From NCBI GenBank assembly GCA_963681505.1, contig OY811971.1:11545242-11609241 (forward strand): a DNA stretch of 64,000 bases, in the 5' to 3' direction. The position numbers and the translations under genes were made by a program. The DNA is from Eunapius fragilis. Taxonomy: Eukaryota; Porifera; Demospongiae; Spongillida; Spongillidae. Shown piece by piece: positions 1 to 19,795 of the stretch (position 1 is its first letter; each line of letters begins with the position of its first letter). The notes under the pieces were generated by a model that did not search any database, had not been told where the DNA came from, and was given only the letters and a program-made list of their open reading frames with translations.

Positions 1-138
1 CCCACTGCAATCGGCCTAACATCTGGTGGGTTACCCTCCTTACCTTATTATTATTATTATAAAAAATAATAGTATATTACATAACAATAATACATCACTA
101 CAAGATAACAGCACAAGTACAATACAACTTAATACACT

Positions 139-1446
139 TTATAATTCTATATTGTCTCTGATCGGTAGGCATCTACCCAGGATGGCCCTTGAGATGGCTC
201 GGACGAGGGTGAAGTTTAGTCTGCCATACATTTCACCCAAGACTTGGCTCTTGTGGCAAGAAGAGGTGGTGGCAATGCAGGATGCAAGGCGGGAGAAGGT
301 GGCTTGAGCTTCTTTGCCCCAGTTGCCGTATGTCTCTACAGCAAGTGGGATACAAACCCATCCCAGCTCAGAGCATTTGGGGTCATTGGCTCTGTGCTTT
401 CGCACCTCTGCCTCACATGCTGCTGCCCCCACTGACATGCTTGCCTCAGGGAGAATGGAGACAGACAATGGGGATGTTACGGTCACATCAAAGGCTGCAT
501 GCCTTCCTCTGTCCCAATCCAAAGCAAGTATGTCAGCTGGTCGAGTACGGCTGTGATCAGGTGTAAGACCACTGCCTTTCTCAACCCTTACTACCTGGTG
601 GGCACGACGACAGAATTCCAGCACGAGATCTCTGAGGCGATTGTGAGAGATACCACATCTCCCCCTCGCTTGCAAGTGGCGGTGTGATTGCCCAGCCGGT
701 CAAGTGCTGTATCTGGACATAAAGAGCAGGAGGTTTCTCTTGCAGTGTCCACCCCTAACCACCATTTCAAAGCTGTCTGTAGCTCATTGGGGTCAAGATG
801 AAGATCCAGTCCGGTAGATGGAGTGACTAACAGCCAAGATGAAGCATGTGGGGCTGACGCGGATAAAAGACGTGCCTTGTCTGCAGGTGTTGATGCATCA
901 TAAAGTTCTGAAAATTGATGGTCCTCTATCTTCTCGGATAGTGCTCTCTGCTGCATGGGTGATGCCAATATGGATGCCACAGTAACCATCTCAGACGGGG
1001 AAATAATATTGTTGAAACTATCAACCGCGTGAGCAAGGTGTTTGTGATCCCTATTAGCAAAACCAGAAGAACAAAGAGAGGCAATGTAGGCAGCCGAAGA
1101 GTGGTGAGAAACAGAGCGGAGTCCCAAACCACCATGGCTTAAACTGAGCTGAGCCTGCTGCCATGTCAAATTGGATACTGGGACTGCAGTGCACAGGGTA
1201 AAGCACTCTCTAACTTCTGCATCAAATAGTTGCAAAGGGTCATAGGCTAGACTAGGAGGTGTTGCTCTAGCCAAATGGACCAGCTTACAGTACCCTCCAC
1301 ACATTCTCAAGAGGATTAGGGCAACCTGAGGATCAAAGCAAGCCACTTCTACCAGCCGTGACAATAGCTTCATGGCCTCAGTACGCTTGGAGGCAATGTA
1401 ACTGGCGCAGAAAAGGTAATCCCCAATTGGGGCACCAAGTATGATT
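139..1446 (-). pseudogene. RT-endonuclease retroelement, 3' portion
   Basis: This is the C-terminal part of a non-LTR-like retrotransposon polyprotein. Reading from about 1446, an RT thumb-like region (LGAPIGD, then GGYCKLVHLARATPPSL and LSLSHGGLGLRSVSHHSSA) leads to a zinc-finger-like segment (CSLC, then HTATC) near 690-740. A PD-(D/E)XK-type restriction-like endonuclease follows, with RPADIL and AAFDVTVTSP, ending at the stop at 139. The frame shifts near 650, just after GGDVV, so two ORFs (1373-591 and 675-139) carry it. The 5' two thirds, including the RT catalytic core, is missing, and AT-rich DNA starts beyond 1446. Related fragments lie at 45.0-45.8, 54.4-54.6 and 63.4-63.75 kb. The placement of RT before a zinc finger and endonuclease matches the R2/NeSL/Hero type of layout; the exact clade is not resolved. 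Confidence 0.8.
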
Positions 1447-2848
1447 ATTATTATGTAAAAAGAGCTATGGTGTTAGTATGCTGCTAATTTATTTTTTTTA
1501 ACAACTTTTTATTCGTTAGAATACTATGCACCCCACATAAAAATTCAACTGGCATAATTTCCTCAGCAGGTCACTATGCTTGGAAGATTGACAACACACT
1601 TGCTGGCCCATTTAACATATTGTAGGAGTAGCAGTCCTTCTTACAATGGCCTAAAACCCTGATACTCACCACTACCTGTGCAAGCCACATCGGCTACAAG
1701 CTATCATCAAGATATGTAAGAGAGCTGAATGTGCACCAGAGGACAATGGCAGTCCTTGTGTCGAGTGCAATTACATAAGGTAAAAGAAATAAAATTCGTT
1801 TGCACAAAAATATTCTGTTCACTGTATCTAATTAATATACACCAGGCTATTGTCAGCTGGAATGATGTCAATTCTCTTACTAGACTGAAATTTTCATCCA
1901 GTATTTGCAGATTTATGAGCTTTTGAAGGAGCTGCTTACTGAAATAGATCACCGGGATTTCCTGGGTGAAATGAAAATCAGCTGGAGTTGTATGGAAAAA
2001 GTGCCTTCACTACTTGAAGGTACCTTACAACAGTATAGGAAATGTGTGGAGGCTTGTGGTTCTGATCATTATTTCAGAGAAACTTCAAATGTTAAGCATT
2101 GAGATGAATATCTTCTTACATCAAGTCATCCTGTCTGAAGGTAAGGATAGAAAAAGAATAGTGGACCAGGGATTGCTCGATTATGCCACCTGTTTACAGT
2201 GTCCCTCCTGAGCATTCTCCTGCTCAGGGGAGGGCCAGGACCTTGTGTCCATGTTGAGAAAGGAGATGTGTCCTGGTCTGAACACCATGGCCAGAACTAG
2301 ACTTGCGGTGACCCTCTTTGGACTTGAGAAAGCAATGTAGTTTCCTGCTCAGGAACTACTGTCGGAAGTGTACCCTGTGGCATAGGAGCTGATTCATGCT
2401 TATAAAACTATTCATTACACTTCCATATATCCCACCTTAAATTTTAAATGTGTTTTTCTAGAAGCCTTCCTCACCCCCACCACATGCAGCTAATAGGAAT
2501 ATAAATTGAATCTCATAAATATATACACTGTTGCAGTAATAAAACATTTCAAAAAGATCGAGTCTCCCATGGAAATATATAGCAGTGAATTGATACATCC
2601 AGAGTGAGAGAGGGGGGGGTGGGGGGAAGGGGGGGGGGGGGGGGGAGAATCCATGTTTGCTGCTTGTGCTTTGAAGTGGCTTGCATGACTCTGATAGCTA
2701 CTTCTGGTCATCTGGGAGTATTAATAGTCTGAAGATCCATCTAGTCGGACAAGCCACATTATGGAGGATTGGTGCTATAACACAACCGCTAAATTAATTA
2801 GCTATAGCCATAAAGCGAGCATGATGTAATAACCATGCATACACACTC
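1447..2848. other. AT-rich spacer, no gene seen
   Basis: Only short ORFs without recognisable motifs occur here. A G-rich homopolymer tract sits at about 2610-2646. I see no RNA gene or complete mobile element. Confidence 0.5.
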
Positions 2849-3118
2849 CCCTATAGAGCTCTTTCATGGTCACATGACGCGTGGGCTTTAATTCCTTTAT
2901 TCTCCGCCATATTGGTGCTCGGAAATATGGTTTTGGTACTTTTGATACGTACTCGCGGCACAAGTATATATATAAGTCATGTGTTAGACCACAAAAATAT
3001 ATATTTAAACGACACTCTGAAGTAATCCAAAACTACCCATACTTCTCCGAGCACCAATATGGCGGACTAATTAGAAGATGAATGCTATTAAGTCACGCGA
3101 TGAAAGAGCTCTATAAGG
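2849..3118. mobile_element. MITE, 270 bp with long inverted ends
   Basis: The two ends are imperfect inverted repeats of about 70 bp. The outer edge reads CCYTATAGAGCTCTTTCAT and the inner edge CGCCATATTGGTGCTCGG, with the reverse complements at 3040-3118. The centre is AT-rich and has no coding capacity. I could not identify a convincing target duplication, so the superfamily is open. Confidence 0.75.
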
Positions 3119-3769
3119 TCACGCATAGATAAGTATAGCATATTTGTGAGTTTGCTTATACTCAATACGACCTAGGCCATATAAATATTATTTGCATATG
3201 ATTTCAGAACTGATGTATCTAAAACACAGCTATTACAATATACACACTACATGAATATGCACTGCATACAAAATAAGACAGATATTAATTTTAATGTCGC
3301 ACATGGAGGTCCATTGGTACAGAAGCAGCGTGGGCTATGTCGGTGGTGTCAGAGAACGTATATCGATGTTCTCTATTAATTAGCTAACCGTGTGTACACA
3401 TAATTAATCTGCCATGTTCCCAAATGATGACGTAATGCAAAAAAAAAAAAAAAAAAAAAAACTACGACGCGGCATAAACAGCTGTACCTGCACAGTTGAA
3501 CAAACCATTACATCGTTACCATATTATCATGGTCAAAAGCTTCCGCGCCATATCCCATCATATCTATTCACATGCTCCCTCCGCACTTGGCCATCTAACT
3601 TAATATTGACTTGTCAAGAAATTCCTGGATCCGCCCCTCTACCCTCTTGGATCGCTTCCTCCTCAGCTCTCCATGACAGGATGGGCACGAGAATTAGCTC
3701 TAACAAAGGGAACCGACCATTCAGATCAGCCAACACCATATATGGATACATGCAGTTTATATGCAACTA
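3119..3769. other. Spacer, no gene seen
   Basis: This stretch has low coding potential and includes a poly-A tract at 3439-3461. Short ORFs have no family signature. Confidence 0.4.
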
Positions 3770-4101
3770 GAATATCCGTGTTTCGCTTACACCAGTCGAA
3801 GTAAACCACTATTACATTAGAGGTCACGTGACACATAAATTAAAATCTACTGTCAGTTTTTAAATGATATGGCCCGCTCATTTCTCAGGCTAGACTGGCT
3901 AGTACTTAAGTACACATATTTAAATACAGTTTGCTCCATACTGAGCGCAAGCTCATTTAAGTACGTGACAGGTAAACACTCAGTGTTGCCGCGATCCGGA
4001 AACGATCTCGTGATCGTCCATGCATATCCTGTATCGCATCCGGTATCGATAATCGGCGATGTTTAATAAGTAGGTATCGGCATTATCTCTGGTATCGGCG
4101 A

Positions 4102-5167
4102 GGCTCGACCAGAGATAATACAGAGGGATTGGAAACGGAGGCACTTAACACTAATTAACGTGGGATATCCGAGGAAAGGAAACGAAGCCATATAGTTAGT
4201 ACATGTACGCGAACTACGGAGAAACTTTTTTTTGTAACTGCCACTTGTGACTAAACAAAACAAAGCGGGATATCCGAGGAAAGGAAACGCAGCCATATAG
4301 TTTAGTACATGTACGCTAACTACGGAGTAACTTTTTTTTTGTAACTGTAAACAAAACAAAAAATGTGTGTACGTGATGGGGGGGGGGGGGGGGGGGGGGA
4401 GGATTTTGGGTTTCTGTCTTTCCAGGCTCTTCTTTCTTCTTCCTAGCCTTCGTTTTCTCCTGCTCATGTCCGGTCTGCTGAATGCATCAGGACAATAAAA
4501 CAGTAACTATCATGAATAACCCACCATTCGTGTAATGGTGATACGCATAATCATTGATACGTGACACAGATAGCGACAAATTTTGTAGACACAAAGCGCA
4601 ACCTAAAAATAAGAGAACCTCACTAAGACACACTTTAGGCTTTGCACTATAAGGAAAGAAATACTGCGACTGCTTTGCTCTTTAACTTACAAAGATAACC
4701 TTCCGTAATCGTAAAGGGTCAAAACCCATGGAAGTCCACTCAGAAGCGTCCCATAGGATTATAAAACATCTTAGTACACAATAAAAACGCAGCCAATCAT
4801 TTCTAGCACAAATGCAAGACCATAGCATCACTACACAAAGAGCTAACCCCAACGAAAGAAAAAAATCACACTTTTTCTACTTTGACACCGTAAAACCGTT
4901 GCAGCAAAGCTTTATTACTGCATAAACTGTATTTATATTTTCAAGTAGATTCACTGAGCTATCGATCTATAGCATTAGCAGAATATTACAGCTTACCTTA
5001 AAGGAGATCCACGCTAAAGTTCGACCGTGACTTCCCAAAAATCCACCCCTTTTCACAAGTTCAGAGGTGCGATTATCACTACCTCGGATGTCCCGCGCAG
5101 AGGTATAGCAGAGGTATAGCGCACGTGATTTGCTTCCAATCCCTCTATATATTATCTCTGGCTCGAC
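4102..5167. repeat. Inner inverted repeat within the hAT
   Basis: About 33 bp at 4102-4134 (CCAGAGATAATA, then GAGGGATTGGAA) recurs inverted at 5134-5167. The left copy also forms a local palindrome with 4082-4092. It may mark a further nested non-autonomous element or an internal duplication; no target duplication was found. Confidence 0.5.
4159..4351. repeat. Tandem duplication, about 85 bp twice
   Basis: The segment beginning GGGATATCCGAGGAAAGGAA and running through GTACATGTACGC to a poly-T/GTAACTG end is present at about 4160-4243 and again at about 4267-4351, in direct orientation with a few differences. A poly-G tract follows at 4378-4399. Confidence 0.8.
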
Positions 5168-5208
5168 GATATCGCTTTTATTCATAGCGACACTCACTTA
5201 AAATAACA

Positions 5209-6920
5209 ATGTCTGAAGGGAGTGTGGGTAGTGAGTGTTGTACATGTAGCAGTACGACCACAAGGAATGAGCAAAGCTGTGAGTGGAAGCACTTCACAAT
5301 AGAACGAACGGCAGCCTGCTGCGAAGGAAAGATTCCCCTCCCGCCAAGTAAGCTGTGTCATAACGTTGTGTCACGTGCACGCGGAACAACACATCCAAAA
5401 GAAACTGTGCTTGCTATAAGTCGTGAAATTAGTTTGCTGTTATTCCTTCTTGGTGATGTGTGGTGCACGATTTTTCAGGCCAGAACTTTCAAAGCCTCTC
5501 ATTGGCAGCTCCGAGATATGTTTTGGCTTGCCACCTAACTTTAGCGAGGAAAGCGTGAAGGAATCAAATGACCTATTAGTGGATGCCATTGTGTGGGGTC
5601 TTTTCGACAGTTCATTCAATAATCTCACGCACGAGGTTCTTATACTGCCTCAGAGTTGAAACTAAATATGAGGAGGTGAAAGACCTGGTAGGTTCATCAG
5701 ATATTGAACTGATTCTAATAATAATTACCCTTCCGTGCAGCTAAAAAAAAGTCTTGCAAAGGCATCTTCAGTAACCATCACAACAGATGGAGTCACAATG
5801 AAGAACACAGGTGATTCCTACATACAATGTATAGCTATCACTGGCCATTGGTAGTGTGTGTGTGTGTGGGGGGGGGGGGAAACAAAATAGAAGCTTGTCC
5901 AGGGGGCAGGCATTTACAAGTCTGTCCTGGGGGGGGGGGGGGGGGGAGAGACATAGCGGTGCTTAACCTGGGGGGGAGGGGGGGGTTGGTTATTTGCAAT
6001 TATTGTCATTTATAGAGCTGATGGAATAGCACAACAGCGTTTACCTGCTCTGGTTATTTATGTTAACAGCCTGCAACTACAATTTTTATAGTGTTCTTCA
6101 ATTCAGTCTAGCCGCGGTTCATGCATGTGCATGGCGCTGTTTGTCTAAACCGGTCACATCTAAGTGTGGACTAAATGCAACTACACCTGAGCTTCGGAAA
6201 CAATTTGAAAATGCAGCAGGTACATGTATGTACATAGATTGCTGCACAATTTGTAAAAATGAAATAATAGATCCATATTTTCCCACAGCAAGTCACCCAC
6301 TACCGCGTCCATCCTGGAATCATCAGGCTAATCCACAGGGCTACAATCAAACCTTAAGAAGAATTCATTTCATTCATATCTTTATTGCAATACAAGTTTG
6401 TTGCAGAGTCGAATCATAACATCTATCAATGACAAGCAACACAGCAATATGGTCCTTTTTGTGCCTTTTGTGTTCTTAATATGTTTTTTGCATGCATATT
6501 AATTAACAACTTCACCACAAGGTTTATATGGCTGACTTCAACCTCGTGAAAGGTTGTAACAGGCTGGCAAAACGTGACAGTGACAATCTTTTTTACCATG
6601 GTTGTCACTAGCTTGCCATTTTTACTTGCATGGGTGTGTATGTGCGTATGTGTTTATGTGTGTACATGTGCACATAGTACATTCCCTTTTTATAGATACC
6701 TCAATGAACCTGAAACTGATAAACCATTTAAAAAAAAAAAAAAAACTCTGATGTGGTGGACAACTCATCAGGCTGCATACACACGTTGCTGCTCTGGCTC
6801 GCAAGTACCTTGCCATTATTTCAGCCTCATCGGCACCATCCGAGCGTGTTTTCTCAACCACAAAGAACATACAGCAGAGAAAAAGATGACGGATTTTGCC
6901 CTGCCATCTTCACCAAGTCT
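5209..6920 (+). pseudogene. hAT transposase, broken
   Basis: The start at 5209 opens a degenerate BED-type zinc-finger region (EWKHFTIE, then a Cys cluster and THPKE). Near 5745-5850 the hAT catalytic block appears as SVTITTDG followed by MKNTGDSYIQCIAITGHW. At about 6785-6905 the C-terminal hATC dimerisation domain is legible as ARKYLAIISASSAPSERVF followed by STTKNIQQRKR. These blocks lie in different frames separated by stops, microsatellites and G-tracts, so no full protein is encoded. It lies inside the 3981-7357 transposon in the sense orientation and is clearly its own transposase. Confidence 0.85.
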
Positions 6921-7214
6921 TATTTTTACGACACAATCGTGCAGACTTATGAGTCCTTTTGTAAGTCACAAATTTCCCGTAATTGTATTACAACTTCATC
7001 ATAAAAGATCAAATGAACAAAACTCGTTTATTTCTTATGTACGCGTGGTCTAGCTGTGCGCGCGTGCACTTTGTATGGTTCAAAGATGCCATTTTAACAG
7101 CATCATACATCTGTTTACAACAAATACAGTTGCAGTGCAATCATTATAAGCTTACTGCTTAGTGTTTACTGGGCAAATTCCCTACACTGCTATTGCCACT
7201 GCCCTATGGAGCCA

Positions 7215-7357
7215 TTTTTTATTAGATCGTCGATTAGCTCGTGTATCGACGATTTAATGAGCTATGAATATTCGTCGATATAGTGACTCGACGATGCATA
7301 CTAATTGCGATCCATTAATTCGTAATCGACGATATAATTAGAATCGCGGCAACACTG
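7215..7357. repeat. hAT subterminal palindrome cluster
   Basis: Several copies of ATCGTCGA/ATCGACGAT occur in both orientations in the last 140 bp before the right TIR. The left end carries spaced TATCGGC(G/A) motifs at about 4035-4100. Clustered subterminal motifs are where hAT transposases usually bind, so this is probably the recognition region. Confidence 0.6.
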
Positions 7358-8283
7358 TAAACACTTAATGGTGGATCGGAGGTTCTGCAAAGGCTAGTAA
7401 TTGAGAAAAAAAAAATAAAAAAAATTCTTATGATGTGCTTTGTTAGAAAGATATAGTATCAATCCATCCAGAAGCTTGTGAGCGGGTTTTCCGTTATACG
7501 CTGCGCATACTAGAAAAAGTAAGCATTCATCGCAGCTGTGTAGGCTCAACAATGTAAATATCGGTGGTGATACTGATGAATGAATATCCATCCGTGTATT
7601 AAACTGATACGTTTTGATCATCAGCCAGATAGAAGGCGTGGATGAAATAGAGGACTGTAGCAAGAACAGGACACTAAATCATTATAGTGCCTACAGCAGG
7701 CACTGTTGTGACTCACTGTAATTACAATTAAAAAGCAATCATATTATAGATTTACGGCCGGTTGAATATGGCGTTGGTTCCAGAGCCATCCTGCGAGGGA
7801 GCTCCCAACCTCCTAACTGCTGTTAGCTTGTGCTCAGTGTATAATAAATAGTGTACGTGTTGCATAGTTAAATTGAATATAACACTGACCTACATGACTA
7901 AATAATAATAGAAATATATAAATCCATATATGGTGTGGCTGATCTGTACGGTCGGCTCCTTTTATTAGAGTTAATGCTCGTGCCATCCTGTCTCGCTCAT
8001 ACCCTCATTCCGTGCAGAAGGCAAATATCAGCTTTGTACCGTTACGATACCTATTATTCTCTGGTGCTATTCAGTACACTTTTTAATGGATTTAGACATT
8101 AATACAATTGGATGTGTTATCATAACTTAAAGCTGTGGGCTAAGAAGGCATATCTTAATTTGAACGTACTGAAATTGCGCTTAATTAGGAGATTTTTATG
8201 TAATTCAATAATTTTAATCTGTCACGTGACCTTTAATGTAATAGTGGTTTACTTCGACTGGTGTAAGTGAAACACGGGTATTC

Positions 8284-8690
8284 GAGATGTTTTTCTTTTC
8301 ATAACTGTGTGTTTATGCGTGTTGGTACGAATGTATATAACACAAAGCGATGTATGTAAGTTGCGTTGCTTACTTCTTTCTCCCCACTCCGTTTTGAACG
8401 GCGGAGAAGCAGCAATTCTAGGGCAGTGGGGGTGGGGTGGCTAGTTGATTGTGTGCGTGCGTGAGTGTGCCTGTTTGGGCGTGTGTTGTGCGTTTTTGTG
8501 CGCGTGTGTGTTGTGTATTTTGTGCGTATGAGTGTGTGTGCGTGCGTGCATATGGTGCTTGCGCGGATGTGTATGTTTTGTATTTCTCTCGTGAAGAGTA
8601 GCACTTTGTTTGCCTATCGGGTATGCTTCGCCTCATCTCCCCCCCCCCCCTCCCCACACCCTCCCCGCCCCTTGCAGAAAATCAGCCGGG
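8284..8690 (+). promoter_or_regulatory. Region upstream of CaM kinase start
   Basis: This holds GT-rich repeats (8450-8570) and a pyrimidine/C tract (8637-8676) ending in CTTGCAG at 8671-8677. The last part looks like a 3' splice acceptor placed 13 bp before the ATG, so a non-coding first exon probably lies further upstream. No TATA box is convincing. Confidence 0.35.
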
Positions 8691-16854
<8,164 letters not shown>

Positions 16855-16949
16855 GTCCTGTGTGTTTGTGTTATTTTTTTTTTCTTCTCCTCAAATGGAT
16901 TGCTCATGTTACATGCATTCTCCTGTACAAAGTGTTGTGATTAGCAACT

Positions 16950-16955
16950 AATAAA
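16950..16955 (+). terminator. Poly(A) signal of CaM kinase gene
   Basis: AATAAA lies 96 bp after the CAMK1 stop codon and is the first canonical signal downstream. Confidence 0.75.
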
Positions 16956-16972
16956 ATTGACTAAATGAAACC

Positions 16973-16978
16973 TTTATT
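16973..16978 (-). terminator. Poly(A) signal of phospholipase B-like gene
   Basis: TTTATT on the plus strand is AATAAA on the minus strand, about 200 bp after the stop at 17175. It lies only 18 bp beyond the opposing kinase signal. Confidence 0.6.
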
Positions 16979-17174
16979 GTTATTTGATGAGAAAGCAAAA
17001 TTAAGTACAATTTAAAAAAACACAAACACACACACACAAATGACATAGACTACAATGTATTTAATATTGGTACATGTCATTAATTTATGTTCTCTGTACA
17101 ATAACTTTTAAGCAAATGGCTTAGCAGGCTTTTCCCAAACTACATCGGCTTATAGCCTGGGGAGGAGTTGCTAC

Positions 17175-18479
17175 TCAAGGAACTGCTGGAACCATTTCTG
17201 AAAACCCAAAGTTGAACACAGTGGGCTGCAATTAGAAAACACAATCAGATAAATAAATGAACAACTGCCAAGTCATGTGACCCACTTGGCCAATGTGGGA
17301 TACACCAGCAAGAGGAGATGAGCTCCAGCTAAAGGCTGACTGGTCCTAAGAGGGAGTAGAATGACACAGCTTTACACAGCACATCAGGTGATACATGGCC
17401 GCATGCATGCATGGTATGAATGCAACCACTCATACATCATGGGTGGGGCCATTCTGTGCCCAGGAAGTAAGGGACAGCGCCTGTTCATAGCATGTAACCT
17501 GTACGATACATGTATGGATGGTGTGTGGAGTAAAGAAATGGCACACATGTAATTATAACACAAAGCTATACCGGTTAGTCGGCAACACTGCATGCACGTG
17601 CACAATGAAACATCATCTGTTTAGAAGTGGTTGTGCATGAATGCCTCTTTCCATATACAGCCCACCACGCAACATTTCCAAATACAGCCCACCATGCAAC
17701 ATTCCATACATAACACATATCATCATACACAATTTCCATTCATAGTCCACAAGTACTGTAATTTCCTTATACAGCCCACCATGCAACATTTCCTTATACA
17801 GTCCACCATGCACAATTTCCATATACAGCCCACCAAGTGCCCACCATTCATTTACATGTACATAATACTCGTTGGGACAGCTAATGCCTGGGACATGCAC
17901 ACATATAAATTTGTACATCTAGCGCAAATGATTTTATTTTTTATTTTTGACAGCCATGCACTCACCAAAAAAAAAAAGAAAAAAAAAAAAAGATGGACCA
18001 GGGCCATGCTAACACTTGCATGTACTGGCTCATTGTTATGATGAGTACATTTAATTACTGGATAACACAAAGCCATGCCGTGCACAATTACATGTATTGT
18101 ACTTGTAAGGTAAGGGTTCGGAAGGGGTACATGAGATATTCACCTCACCCACATGTACATTACTACAGTATAACGGCACATCCACAGTCATGCATAAGAG
18201 TATCCTAATTGAGTATCCACTAGTCTGTGCACCTGACTGACGGTTGTACTACAACATGCACAACCATCAGTCGGGTCCCAAGACTAAGCATACATATGTA
18301 CGAAAGCTCCACAGTCAGATGTACAGTAGGTGGTCAGGCATATGAGTATCATTACATACATGTACATGTATGCATAACAGCTCGCCCATTTTCATACTTG
18401 GCTCATGTGCGTGTACCTATTCACAACCTCCAGTCTCCGCACATGCACTACTCTAGTCACCGAGGTAAAAAAGTAGCGC

Positions 18480-18512
<33 letters not shown>

Positions 18513-18657
18513 TCTTAGCTACCTTGGTGTCAATGCAGCCCCCTCCACTGGGCTTGGACTGTAGGTCCCCACGTGAACAGATGGTTTTCATCGGATTGCC
18601 CTCAGAGTATGGGTCATTTTTGTAATCTGTAAAAGGGGTAGGGGGGGAGGGAGGGAG

Positions 18658-18743
<86 letters not shown>

Positions 18744-19762
18744 TGAGAGAGAGAGGAAAGGGAGGGAGAGTGAGAGGGATAGAGATGAAGGAGAAACCGA
18801 AGGTTTGGTCTATTTCTTACCATTGTATCTCATGATACGTTCCATCGTGGTCAAGTCCTGTACCTGCACATTGGTATGAGGTGGGCTACAGTACATGCAG
18901 CTGCACACACAGCATTCATCAGCACTTACGTTGGACTCATCTCTGCGAAAGATCTTTGCCCTGGGGGCCAACTGGTATGAATAATCTGGTCCGTACTTCT
19001 TGACCAGGTCTGGGAACCCGCTAACATCATATATGTATTCATAAAAGGGGATGTTGTACGAAGCCCAATAACCGGTACGCAAGATCGGAGTCTGGTCGCC
19101 GCTGGCAACATAGCTAACAATGTGATGAAATGACCTCAGTCAACCACACCCACTGCCGTAGCACAACGTGTCCACTCACCCAGGTATCTGTTCCACTACC
19201 CACAGGGCATCATCTCCTATATTGGACTTCAGTGTGATCTTCTTCAGGTCCAGAACCATGTACTGGTTATTGTACGTCCCTGCAATGCAGTGACCACACC
19301 CTTACATAATGTTACTCCCTCCTCCCTCCTCCTTACCGGAGTTGTACTCGCTGAGGTAGGCAGCCCACTGCTTGCCCCCAGAGGCCAACCAGTTAGCCAG
19401 CCTCACTCGATGCCATGCTAACAAAGCATTAGGGGTGGAGAAGTTGTAAAGAGAACCATTGAGGACAGGATTGGTGGTCTCCAACATGATCAACTTGCTG
19501 CACATGGTGGGGGTGGGGGTGGGGGGTGGGAGAATTCAAAATATTAACCCAGAGAGTGCACAACTCCATATGATGCCTACCTATCCATGATGTAGAAGTC
19601 ATCCAGTGAGGACAGAAAGGCAGGGTAACTTGAGAACGACATCACCTTTGTAGCTAAGAAATGTTGCACCGTAGGAATTAAGCCACTGCACGACTCCAAG
19701 TGAAACAAGAACACACACATACATACATGTACACACCACAACACAAACACAAACACATGCAT

Positions 19763-19795
<33 letters not shown>

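Larger units (their letters stand above)
3981..7357 (+). mobile_element. hAT DNA transposon, complete ends
   Basis: The left end begins CAGTGTTGCCGCGAT at 3981 and the right end finishes with its reverse complement ATCGCGGCAACACTG at 7357. Both ends are flanked by a perfect 8-bp duplication, TAAACACT, at 3973-3980 and 7358-7365. The CAGTG start, roughly 15-bp terminal repeat and 8-bp duplication are diagnostic of the hAT superfamily. The 3377-bp interior carries a broken transposase. The identical 8-bp duplication suggests a fairly young insertion, although the coding region has already decayed. Confidence 0.93.
3770..8283. mobile_element. Outer inverted-repeat element, host of the hAT insertion
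   Basis: Positions 3770-3833 and 8220-8283 are inverted copies of one another, about 64 bp with only a few mismatches. Shared landmarks are CCGTGTTTC, CTTACACCAGTCGAAGTAAA, CCACTATTACATTA and GGTCACGTGACA. Subtracting the hAT at 3981-7357 and one 8-bp target copy leaves an original element of about 1.13 kb with no evident ORF. It is probably a long-TIR non-autonomous DNA transposon. I did not find a target duplication outside the repeats. Confidence 0.75.

Noticed and set aside
4063-4467. 134-aa minus ORF with Lys/Arg-rich N-terminus
   Set aside because: It runs through a G-homopolymer and a tandem duplication inside the hAT; no family signal.
6574-7053. 159-aa plus ORF
   Set aside because: Mixes a GT-repeat and the hATC domain in the wrong frame; the neighbouring frame holds the true motif.
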